A stretch of DNA of 64,000 nt from assembly GCA_903995115.1 (NCBI GenBank), contig LR877162.1, positions 434,001 through 498,000 on the forward strand, written 5' to 3'. Positions 46,236-54,031 of this stretch are shown here, piece by piece. Position numbers and translations under genes: made by a program. Source of the DNA: Angomonas deanei (Eukaryota > Euglenozoa > Kinetoplastea > Trypanosomatida > Trypanosomatidae). The notes beneath the pieces were generated by a model, which saw nothing but the letters and a program-made list of their open reading frames with translations, did not search any database and had not been told where the DNA came from. Numbering within the stretch: the first letter of the stretch is position 1; every line of letters begins with the position of its first letter.

Positions 46236-47771
46236 ATGATTCAACCCTATTTGTGGATTGTGATTGTCGGCGGCATTGTCGCCTTCCTCGTTGGTGCCGG
46301 CGTCGGCATGAACGATCTCGCGAACGCGTTCGGTACGACGTACGGCGCGAAGATTCTGAACCTGTGGCAGATTTGCATCCTTGCGTCGATCTGCGAGTTC
46401 GGCGGTTCCATCTCGCTCGGCGGCGCTGTGACGTCGACCATCTCCGGCGGTATCGCGGACACGAAAAACTTTGAGACGGAGCCGTACCTGTTCATGTACG
46501 GTATGCTGTGCGCGAGTTGCGCTGCTTTTGCGTGGCTCGCCGTTGCGACCGTGTTTGTCCTGCCCGTCTCCTCGACGCACAGTGTCGTCGGTGGCGTGAT
46601 CGGCTTCGGTCTCGTGCACGGCGGCGCGAAGGGCGTCAAGTGGGCTCCCCGTAAGGACAGCTTTCCCTTTGTGGGTGGTGTGGTGCCTGTGATTGCCTCA
46701 TGGTTCATCTCGCCCACGCTGACTGGTGCCGTTGCTGCGCTGATCTACTCGCTGATCCGCTTCCTGGTGATGCGCCCCAAGAACTGCGTGAACCGCGCGA
46801 CGTACTGCCTGCCGATCATCGTGCTGGTTGCCTTCTTCCTGGAGGGTTTCTTCATCATGTACAAGGGTGCCGGCAAGAAGCTGAAGTGGTCGATTGGAAA
46901 GGCGCTGTGGGTTGCTGTCATCATTGGTGCCGGCGCCGCTGCACTTTCTGTTGCCTTTATTCCGCTGCTACGCCGCCGTATTCGTAAGTTACAGGCCCGC
47001 GAGGCGGAGGCTGCCGAGGCGAAGTCCCGCGAGCCCGACACCGTCGCCTCCAACGAGGAGGAGATTGTGCTGGACGCTGAACCGTTCAACGACGACAAGG
47101 TGATGAAGGAGGGCGAGAAGCGCTCCGCGACTGGGACGGTTGTGCAGGAGGACGACACGGAGGAGCGCGACGCGACCTCGAACAGCTCCAAGACGTCTGT
47201 CGTGGTCGAGGAGGAGGAGTACGACGCGGAGTTCCGTGCGGGGATTGAACGCTACAACAAGTATGCCGAGTACGTGTTCCGCTTCCTGCAGGTGTTCACT
47301 GCTATCTGCGCCTCGTTTGCCCACGGCGCCAGCGACGTGAGTAACGCGGTTGGTCCGTTTGCTGCCATCTACCACATTTACCAGAACAAGAACCTCAAGT
47401 TCGGCGACACGGAGATCTGGATTCTGTGCATTGGCGGTGCCGGTCTTGTGGTCGGTCTGTCGACGTTCGGTATCCGCCTGATGCGCCTGCTGGGTGAGAA
47501 GATTACGCTGATCACCCCTTGCCGTGGTTTCTCGGCCGAGCTGGCTGCCGCGATGGTGGTGTCGTTTGCCTCCGCCTTCGGTATCCCCGTGTCGTCGACG
47601 CACTGCATCACCGGCGGTGTGCTGGCGATCAGTATCTGCGACGTTGGGTTCCTGAACATCAAATGGATGATGGTGCTGAAGCTGTACATTGGGTGGATCG
47701 GCACTCTGATCATCACCGCCGTTGCGTCCGCGGCCATGTACTCTCAGGGCGTGTATGCCCCTATCGAGTAA
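46236..47771 (+). CDS. PiT/PHO4-family phosphate transporter, copy 4
   Basis: 511 residues. On reading, the gene is base-for-base the same as copy 3, making these the most recent duplicates of the array. The 3' flank differs from that of copy 3 at a few bases (for example CTGTGGCGG for CTGTAGCGG near 47980, and one C fewer in a C run near 48061). Acceptor AG at 46114-46115. Confidence 0.92.
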   Translation: MIQPYLWIVIVGGIVAFLVGAGVGMNDLANAFGTTYGAKILNLWQICILASICEFGGSISLGGAVTSTISGGIADTKNFETEPYLFMYGMLCASCAAFAWLAVATVFVLPVSSTHSVVGGVIGFGLVHGGAKGVKWAPRKDSFPFVGGVVPVIASWFISPTLTGAVAALIYSLIRFLVMRPKNCVNRATYCLPIIVLVAFFLEGFFIMYKGAGKKLKWSIGKALWVAVIIGAGAAALSVAFIPLLRRRIRKLQAREAEAAEAKSREPDTVASNEEEIVLDAEPFNDDKVMKEGEKRSATGTVVQEDDTEERDATSNSSKTSVVVEEEEYDAEFRAGIERYNKYAEYVFRFLQVFTAICASFAHGASDVSNAVGPFAAIYHIYQNKNLKFGDTEIWILCIGGAGLVVGLSTFGIRLMRLLGEKITLITPCRGFSAELAAAMVVSFASAFGIPVSSTHCITGGVLAISICDVGFLNIKWMMVLKLYIGWIGTLIITAVASAAMYSQGVYAPIE

Positions 47772-48485
47772 CCACCGCGTGACCCGTTTGCCGCAGAAAG
47801 TACAAAGGGACTTTCTGTTTTCTTTTCCTTCTTCTTTTTCTTTTATTTATTTAGTTTTTGATATATAATCCCCTCCTTCCCCTATCCCGACACGGTAATC
47901 ACGCGTACTCCTCTAGTATCCGTCGCGAGTAGCGTGTGCCGTGCACCTGTTGCCCACTTTGTGGTTCACTAGGACGGCTGTGGCGGTGTCCGTACGTGTG
48001 TAAATCATGCGCGAGCACCTTGTGCTGCGCTGTCTGTAGACGACGTTGCTTACACGCACACCCCACACGCCGAACAATGCTGACAAACATAACGTAACCT
48101 TTTTTTCTTTTTTAAGTTGATCCCTTTTTTTTTTAAATATATCTGACTAAGCGACCTGTAATTTCTGTTTTACTTTCTTTTCTTTGTTTACTAAAATGAA
48201 ATATATCAATTTTTAAAGTGACTGACGCCATGCTTAACCTTAATAATAACGTCTGTTCACGTAGCAAGGATTGTTGCACAGGACTCTCTCGATCGATCAG
48301 TAACGCCGCTTGTCCTGATTTTTTTTTCCCTCTTATTTTGTGAGACTTTTTTTTCTTCTTTTCCCTTTTTAATTAAGTGATGATATAAATGTGTTTCTTT
48401 CTGAATTTTTGCCTTTTGTCGTGTGACTACGCTTGACTTTCGTCATCTGTGTCGTGCTGTCCGTGCAGGTGTGCTGTAAACCTAA

Positions 48486-48524
48486 TTCCCTCTCCTTCTC
48501 TTTCTATCTTACCCAACCTTGCAG
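48486..48524 (+). promoter_or_regulatory. Candidate trans-splice acceptor, copy 5 (diverged)
   Basis: The tract starts like the other units but changes after about 48500 and ends in ACCCAACCTTGCAG, with AG at 48523-48524. The leader to ATG 48629 is 104 bases and does not match the other copies. A different leader could give this copy its own mRNA stability or translation. Confidence 0.55.
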
Positions 48525-48628
48525 AAGTCTATTTGCTTCTCCTTTTTGTTAGTATTATTTATTTGAACCTCGGTTCCTTTAAGCGACTTTCCCCCTTATT
48601 ACACACATCTGTCTGTCCTTATCTCATT

Positions 48629-50209
48629 ATGATTCAACCCTATTTGTGGATTGCAATTGTCGGCGGCATTGTCGCCTTCCTCGTTGGTGCCGGCGTCGGC
48701 ATGAACGATCTCGCGAACGCGTTCGGTACGACGTACGGCGCGAAGATTCTGAACCTGTGGCAGATTTGCATCCTTGCGTCGATCTGCGAGTTCGGCGGTT
48801 CCATCTCGCTCGGCGGCGCTGTGACGTCGACCATCTCCGGCGGTATCGCGGACACGAAGAACTTTGAGACGGAGCCGTACCTGTTCATGTACGGTATGCT
48901 ATGCGCGAGTTGCTGCGCCTTTGCGTGGCTTGTGTTTGCCACAGTTTACGTTTTACCCGTTTCCTCGACCCACAGTATTGTCGGTGGCGTGATCGGCTTC
49001 GGTCTCGTGCACGGTGGTGGAAACGGTGTCAAGTGGGCTCCTCGTCAAGATTCTTTTCCCTTTGTGGGTGGTGTGGTGCCTGTGATTGCCTCATGGTTCA
49101 TCTCGCCCACGCTGACTGGCGCCGTTGCGGCGATCATCTACTCGCTGATCCGCTTCCTCGTGATGCGCCCCAAGAACTGCGTGAACCGCGCGACGTACTG
49201 TCTGCCGATTATTATTCTGGTTGCCTTTTTCCTGGAGGGTTTCTTCATCATGTACAAGGGTGCCGGCAAGAAGCTGAAGTGGTCGATTGGAAAGGCGCTG
49301 TGGGTTGCTGTCATCATTGGTGCTGGTGCCGCTGCACTTTCTGTTGCCTTTATTCCGCTGCTACGCCGCCGTATTCGTAAGTTACAGGCCCGCGAGGCGG
49401 AGGCTGCTGAGGCGAAGGCGCGCGAAGACAGTGAGGCCGTGGATGTCCGCTCTCGCGCCGATGAGGATGGTGAAATCGTCTTGGAAGGAGAGCCACAGAA
49501 TGACAAACAGAGTAATGGCGAGGTGGTCAAGGCCGGTGAAGTGCGTTCTGCTACCGGGGCGGTCGTGGAGGTCGAGCAGTCTACTCCAGTCGACGATGAC
49601 GCTGAACTGGAGGACGCCGTCTCCCGCGCCTCTAAGGCTGAAGCGGAGGAGGAGGAGTACGACGCGGAGTTCCGTGCGGGGATTGAACGCTACAACAAGC
49701 ACGCCGAGTACGTGTTCCGCTTCCTGCAGGTGTTCACTGCTATCTGCGCCTCGTTTGCCCACGGCGCCAGCGACGTGAGTAACGCGGTTGGTCCGTTTGC
49801 TGCGATCTACCATATTTACCAGAACAAGAACCTCAAGTTCGGCGACACGGAGATCTGGATTCTGTGCATTGGCGGTGCCGGTCTTGTGGTCGGTCTGTCG
49901 ACGTTCGGTATCCGCCTGATGCGCCTGCTGGGCGATAAGATTACGCTGATCACCCCTTGCCGTGGTTTCTCGGCCGAGCTGGCTGCCGCGATGGTGGTGT
50001 CGTTTGCCTCCGCCTTCGGTATCCCCGTGTCGTCGACGCACTGCATCACCGGCGGTGTGCTGGCGATCAGTATCTGCGACGTTGGGTTCCTGAACATCAA
50101 ATGGATGATGGTGCTGAAGCTGTACATTGGGTGGATCGGCACTCTGATCATCACCGCCATTGCGTCCGCGGCCATGTACTCTCAGGGCGTGTATGCCCCT
50201 GTAGAGTAA
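48629..50209 (+). CDS. PiT/PHO4-family phosphate transporter, copy 5 (divergent, mosaic)
   Basis: 526 residues from ATG 48629; the open frame continues 60 codons upstream to a GTG, but that stretch is leader. Residues 1-90 match copies 1-4 almost perfectly. Residues 91-145 are diverged (CCAFAWLVFATVYVLPV and GLVHGGGNGVKWAPRQD in place of CAAFAWLAVATVFVLPV and GLVHGGAKGVKWAPRKD). Residues 145-259 are close, the cytosolic loop (about 260-340) is different in sequence and about 15 residues longer, and residues 341-523 are again nearly identical. The 3' flank is unique from about 50199. Both PiT signatures are intact, so it should be active. The loop is the usual regulatory region in this family, so the copy may be regulated or located differently. 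Confidence 0.92.
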   Translation: MIQPYLWIAIVGGIVAFLVGAGVGMNDLANAFGTTYGAKILNLWQICILASICEFGGSISLGGAVTSTISGGIADTKNFETEPYLFMYGMLCASCCAFAWLVFATVYVLPVSSTHSIVGGVIGFGLVHGGGNGVKWAPRQDSFPFVGGVVPVIASWFISPTLTGAVAAIIYSLIRFLVMRPKNCVNRATYCLPIIILVAFFLEGFFIMYKGAGKKLKWSIGKALWVAVIIGAGAAALSVAFIPLLRRRIRKLQAREAEAAEAKAREDSEAVDVRSRADEDGEIVLEGEPQNDKQSNGEVVKAGEVRSATGAVVEVEQSTPVDDDAELEDAVSRASKAEAEEEEYDAEFRAGIERYNKHAEYVFRFLQVFTAICASFAHGASDVSNAVGPFAAIYHIYQNKNLKFGDTEIWILCIGGAGLVVGLSTFGIRLMRLLGDKITLITPCRGFSAELAAAMVVSFASAFGIPVSSTHCITGGVLAISICDVGFLNIKWMMVLKLYIGWIGTLIITAIASAAMYSQGVYAPVE

Positions 50210-50893
50210 TGGAGTAAGGCTTCTCGAACATAGTAGCTCATTTCGGTTTACCATTTTCCGAATGTTTTCCCTTTTCTTTAACGGGATATGGTGCCGTCAA
50301 GTGATTAACTAAGTAGTTTTTTTTTCCAAAAATAATATATGTTGTTTTATATTTAGCTTTTTGTGTTTATTGAACCTAATGTAAACTGGTTCTCTAATCT
50401 GTTTTTAGCACTTGCACAACGTAGACAATATTACTTTCTATATAAAGAATTCGTATATACATCAAAACGTGAAGATATTTTTCTTTAAAGAGTTGCTTTT
50501 TTTTTTTTTATATATACAGAACAGTCAGAAAATGTGTTGCCATTTAATTTGTTTAACTTTTTTCGTGTATCGTATTAGTTGAAAGATTTTTAAACGAAAA
50601 AGGATGAACTGACTTGTTTCTGTTGTCGCTAAACACTGTTTTTGTTGAAGTTTCTTTTTTTTTTTTTTATTAACAATTCTTTCTTAATATAATATATATA
50701 TATTAACTTTACAATCCCGTAAACTAAAGCTGCCACGAGTGAAGTTGTACTGTACTTTGGTGTGTGCGGAGTGGTGCACATTGGATACGTCACCACTACA
50801 TTGATAATCTCTTTCTGTCTTTTTTTTCTTTTTGTGTTTTCGTAGGAAGTTGCGATTTTTTTATTTTACTTTTGTTAGTCTTCTACTCTCAAA
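50210..50893. other. AT-rich spacer after the array
   Basis: About 680 bases, with T runs near 50500-50512 and 50655-50670 and a short TA tract at about 50692-50703. No gene seen. The T tract near 50818-50832 with AG at 50847-50848 (CGTAGG) is a possible acceptor for the next gene. Confidence 0.5.
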
Positions 50894-52093
50894 ATGTCTG
50901 TTGGATTTCGCTGTCTTAGTGTGCACAACCGCCCTGAGCCAAAAGAGGGGGAAAGCCAGTGCTGCATGCTAGCGTGTGGGTACTGCTCTCCCGTCGTGGT
51001 CTCCATCATTATTGTCGGTTTAGCAGTGACGAATACTGTGTATTACATCCTTCTGATCACCAGGTACCCCAAAGTGGCCTGGAAAGTGGCGGTGAGTGTT
51101 ATTATTTTGGTGTTAGTGCTTTTACTCGCTGCGATTGCGCTGTTTTTGTATTATAAAATTATCTTTACCGGCCCCGGGTATGTCCCGCAGGAGGAGTGGA
51201 GGGACCCGCCGCGGTACGAGGCACTGACGGACGGCGAACCGCCGGAAGAGAACCCACTCAGCCAAACGAGGGAGGGCAATCGACCCGAGGAAAGACGGTC
51301 CCACAGTCCGTATTCTACGGCGGATGGAAAGGCAGGAAACGCGCCCCCCACCACCGAGAATCAAGCTGCTGAAGGAAGGGAAACGAAGGAGGCGACAGCC
51401 GACACGGCGGAGGTGGCGGACGCGCCTGCTAGTAGAAATCCTTACGTGGTGCACACGCTCGACCACCGCACTGGGCAGCTCCGGCGCTGCAGGGTGTGCA
51501 ACATCTACAAACCAGACAACGCGCACCACTGCAGCGCGTGCATGAAGTGTGTCTACAACTTTGACCATCATTGCGCGTATGTCAACAACTGTGTTGGACG
51601 GAATAACTACAAGCTGTTTCTCACCTTTGTGCTAGGCTCCGGCATCTGCTGTATTATTGGCTGTGGTCTGAGCATTATAGGCGTCTTCGCGATTGATACG
51701 AAGCCGATCGACGAGCGAGCCGGCTGGATAGCTCCCCCGGCGATCATGTTTGTGCTGGGGGCCGTCCTCATCCTTTTCTGGTCCCAACACTGCTGTCAAA
51801 TCCAGAAGGGCAACACCACGTTAGATCAAATTATAAAGTCCAGCAATAATGCGGAGAAGTACAAAAACGGCGGATACTGCGACGACCGCTGCTGCTGGTC
51901 CAAGAAGACCAAAGAGGATAAGAAACTAGAGAAGGAAGCGCGTGAGCGAAAGTCCCGTGCAATGCGGGAAGAGGTCTTTGGACCGCCCACGAAGCCATGC
52001 ATCAAGTGGTACTATCCGTATCCCATCCGCACAGACGATACCGCCACACCGACGATGGAACTTCCCCAATACTCTAATGCGGCTCAGCCGTGA
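50894..52093 (+). CDS. DHHC palmitoyltransferase with long disordered loop
   Basis: 399 residues. Membrane helices at about 32-56 and 66-90, then FTGPGYVP (the conserved xPG element). A hydrophilic, probably disordered loop of about 85 residues follows (105-190, rich in Glu, Pro and Arg). The Cys-rich domain reads RCRVCNIYKPDNAHHCSACMKC, with the tetrad D224-H-H-C227. Two further helices lie at about 238-262 and 280-303. The C-terminal part is Cys- and Lys-rich (DDRCCWSKKTKEDKKLEKE), a possible substrate or membrane-binding segment. Catalytic residues are intact. It lies next to another DHHC gene, but the two differ strongly outside the core. Confidence 0.92.
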   Translation: MSVGFRCLSVHNRPEPKEGESQCCMLACGYCSPVVVSIIIVGLAVTNTVYYILLITRYPKVAWKVAVSVIILVLVLLLAAIALFLYYKIIFTGPGYVPQEEWRDPPRYEALTDGEPPEENPLSQTREGNRPEERRSHSPYSTADGKAGNAPPTTENQAAEGRETKEATADTAEVADAPASRNPYVVHTLDHRTGQLRRCRVCNIYKPDNAHHCSACMKCVYNFDHHCAYVNNCVGRNNYKLFLTFVLGSGICCIIGCGLSIIGVFAIDTKPIDERAGWIAPPAIMFVLGAVLILFWSQHCCQIQKGNTTLDQIIKSSNNAEKYKNGGYCDDRCCWSKKTKEDKKLEKEARERKSRAMREEVFGPPTKPCIKWYYPYPIRTDDTATPTMELPQYSNAAQP

Positions 52094-52400
52094 AAAACAT
52101 GAAAATAATAATAAAAAAAATGTAATCATTCATTTGCAGCAAGCGTGTCGATCATGCGAATTTTGTTTTTGGTGCGTTGTATTTGTATATAAACAACCGT
52201 TTTCTCTCCTTTTTTTGTACACCGGAGAGTGCTGAAATAACATTTTTATTGGTTGGGTTTTTATTTCCGATCTGTTCAGTGGAGTCACTCACTGCGACAG
52301 TGACACAATGCCTATCTTTCTTTTCGGTTTTGATTAGTGCTATTACAAATATTGGTACACTATAGTACAATTCTCCTTCCTCATCTGCTGGTCGAACACG
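52094..52400. other. Spacer between two DHHC genes
   Basis: About 300 AT-rich bases with T tracts near 52209-52216 and 52316-52330. No gene. The AG of GATTAGTG at 52335-52336 is a possible acceptor. Confidence 0.4.
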
Positions 52401-53630
52401 ATGCTCAATGTGCACACGACCCCCAACATCACCTCCCGCCGCGTGCTGGTGACCCTGTTGGTGTGTTACCGTTTGCCACTCCTGATTCTTTGCTCGTCGT
52501 GGATCATGATCCTTTGTTATAACGCATTCTTTTTGAGTGTGGTGAAGCAGGAGGTCTTCTCTGACGCTTCGTCGAGCTTCTCCGTCAATGTCCGCCGACT
52601 AACAATGTTGTGCCTCACCGTGGAGGATGTACTGTTTGCTTTGCTGTATTGGAGTTTCTTCCGCGCCGTCTTCACTGCACCCGATACGATTGATGCCACC
52701 GTCTGGGCCCACCCACCGCAGGCCAACAAGATGCAACAGAAGTGGGATGAGGTGATATGGTCTAGGCAGCAGGGCTGGTTCGAGGAGCAGCGGCGGGAGC
52801 GGGAGGCGGCGGCACAGTACCAGCGCCAACAGCTAAAGCGCCTGCTGGAGGAGCCCCCCAGTGTAGAAGTGGAGGTGACGGAGGAGAAGCCGTCGCCCCC
52901 CGCCCCCAACCCATCATCATCGTCTGGCGGACTCTCCTCGCGAGGTGGGGAGCAACACCAGAGCCCCAAAGCGGAGGAGGAGAGCTGCAATAGAAATACC
53001 GTCTCCGAGTACGAGGCAAATGGGAACTTACGGTTCTGTCGGGTGTGTGATATTTACAAACCGGACCGCTCCCATCACTGTCGACTGTGCGGCCGGTGCA
53101 CCCCTTACATGGACCACCACTGTGTGTACTTGAATAATTGCATCAGCAATCGTAATTACAAGTACTTCTTTTTACTCCTGGCGTATTCGACGGTGTGTGG
53201 CGTTCTCGGCGTGGTCTCCCTGTGCGTCGTGCTGTTTGGCCTCTTTCCAGCGGAGGCACTCTGGAGACGAAAAAGTTGGTTTCTGGAGGTGTTGGCATTT
53301 TTCCTTTACGTTTTATTTGTCGCCTATCTGCTGCAGTATCATGTGATGCTGTTGTGGTCGGGTAGGACCACCATCGCACACCTGGGGGACAAAACACGGG
53401 AGACCTTTATGATCCAGCAGGGCTTCCCCCACAAGAGTAGTGTGAGGGATCGCTGTGCGGCGCACTTCACAGGGGACTCCTTGCTGCTAGTGGAGGGCGG
53501 TGCACGGCGAGGGGGATCCCGACAGGCGCGGTGGCGAGAGGTATTCGGGGTCGGTGGCCCTGTGTGGTACCACCTCCTGCCACTCTCCCCTCGCCGGTCT
53601 GAGGGAGGTAGTAAAGCGCAATCTACTTGA
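52401..53630 (+). CDS. DHHC palmitoyltransferase
   Basis: 409 residues. Helices at about 14-45 and 68-92, then FTAPDTID in the place of the usual PG turn. A charged loop of about 100 residues includes a Gln/Arg/Glu helix (WFEEQRREREAAAQYQRQQLK) and a Ser/Pro patch. The Cys-rich domain reads FCRVCDIYKPDRSHHCRLCGRC with the tetrad D238-H-H-C241, then CVYLNNCISNRNYK. Helices 3 and 4 follow. The NNC-x-S-N-R-N-Y version instead of NNCVGxxN is a small deviation. Catalytic and zinc residues are intact. Third DHHC gene in 18 kb and directly downstream of the second. Confidence 0.92.
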   Translation: MLNVHTTPNITSRRVLVTLLVCYRLPLLILCSSWIMILCYNAFFLSVVKQEVFSDASSSFSVNVRRLTMLCLTVEDVLFALLYWSFFRAVFTAPDTIDATVWAHPPQANKMQQKWDEVIWSRQQGWFEEQRREREAAAQYQRQQLKRLLEEPPSVEVEVTEEKPSPPAPNPSSSSGGLSSRGGEQHQSPKAEEESCNRNTVSEYEANGNLRFCRVCDIYKPDRSHHCRLCGRCTPYMDHHCVYLNNCISNRNYKYFFLLLAYSTVCGVLGVVSLCVVLFGLFPAEALWRRKSWFLEVLAFFLYVLFVAYLLQYHVMLLWSGRTTIAHLGDKTRETFMIQQGFPHKSSVRDRCAAHFTGDSLLLVEGGARRGGSRQARWREVFGVGGPVWYHLLPLSPRRSEGGSKAQST

Positions 53631-54031
53631 GGAATAGCGCCCTTTGTGCCGCCTAGAATAGAAATACATACATAGAATAACACACGTACAAAAATACAAA
53701 AACATACATCTTCCAGTCTCTTTGGCTGTTTTTACATACGCAGTTTAGTTTTGCATTTACTTTGATAAAATGGCGGATATATCTTTTTTTTTTTTTTCTT
53801 TCTTTGTTGCGGCAACTGGACAATGGGCGACTTTGACGCCTTCTTTTTTTTTTTCTCATTCTTCTCACTACCTCTCTATCAGCATCTGTAATAATAAGTT
53901 CAAATATTTTTACTATTCCCTTCTTATAGGTTAGGTAAAAACACTTGTCATTAGCGTTTTTTTTTTTTCCATTATATATTTCACCTTAATTATTTTCATT
54001 TTCACTCTGTCGTACTCTTCACTTGCGCACC
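53631..54031. other. AT-rich spacer
   Basis: T runs near 53783-53798, 53843-53853 and 53958-53970. No gene seen. The AG of CATTAGCG lies upstream of the last T run. The first AG after that run is beyond the ATG, so the acceptor is probably AG 53929-53930 or 53935-53936 in TATAGGTTAGG. Confidence 0.4.

Larger units (their letters stand above)
38861..50199 (+). repeat. Tandem array of five phosphate-transporter units
   Basis: Units begin at the same sequence (TTCCCTCTCC) at 38861, 41268, 43676, 46081 and 48486, giving lengths of 2407, 2408, 2405 and 2405 bases; the fifth is partial. Each unit contains the splice-acceptor tract, a 5' leader of about 120 bases, the 511-codon gene and about 720 bases of 3' flank. 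Units 1-4 differ only at scattered bases. The array ends inside the 3' end of copy 5 (about 50199), after which the flank is unique. Unequal crossing-over explains the number and gene conversion the similarity. Tandem arrays are a usual way for kinetoplastids to raise expression, because they lack gene-specific promoters. Confidence 0.95.

Noticed and set aside
48449-48628. 60-codon N-terminal extension of transporter copy 5
   Set aside because: It begins at GTG inside the previous spacer and crosses the splice-acceptor tract; the conserved protein starts at ATG 48629.
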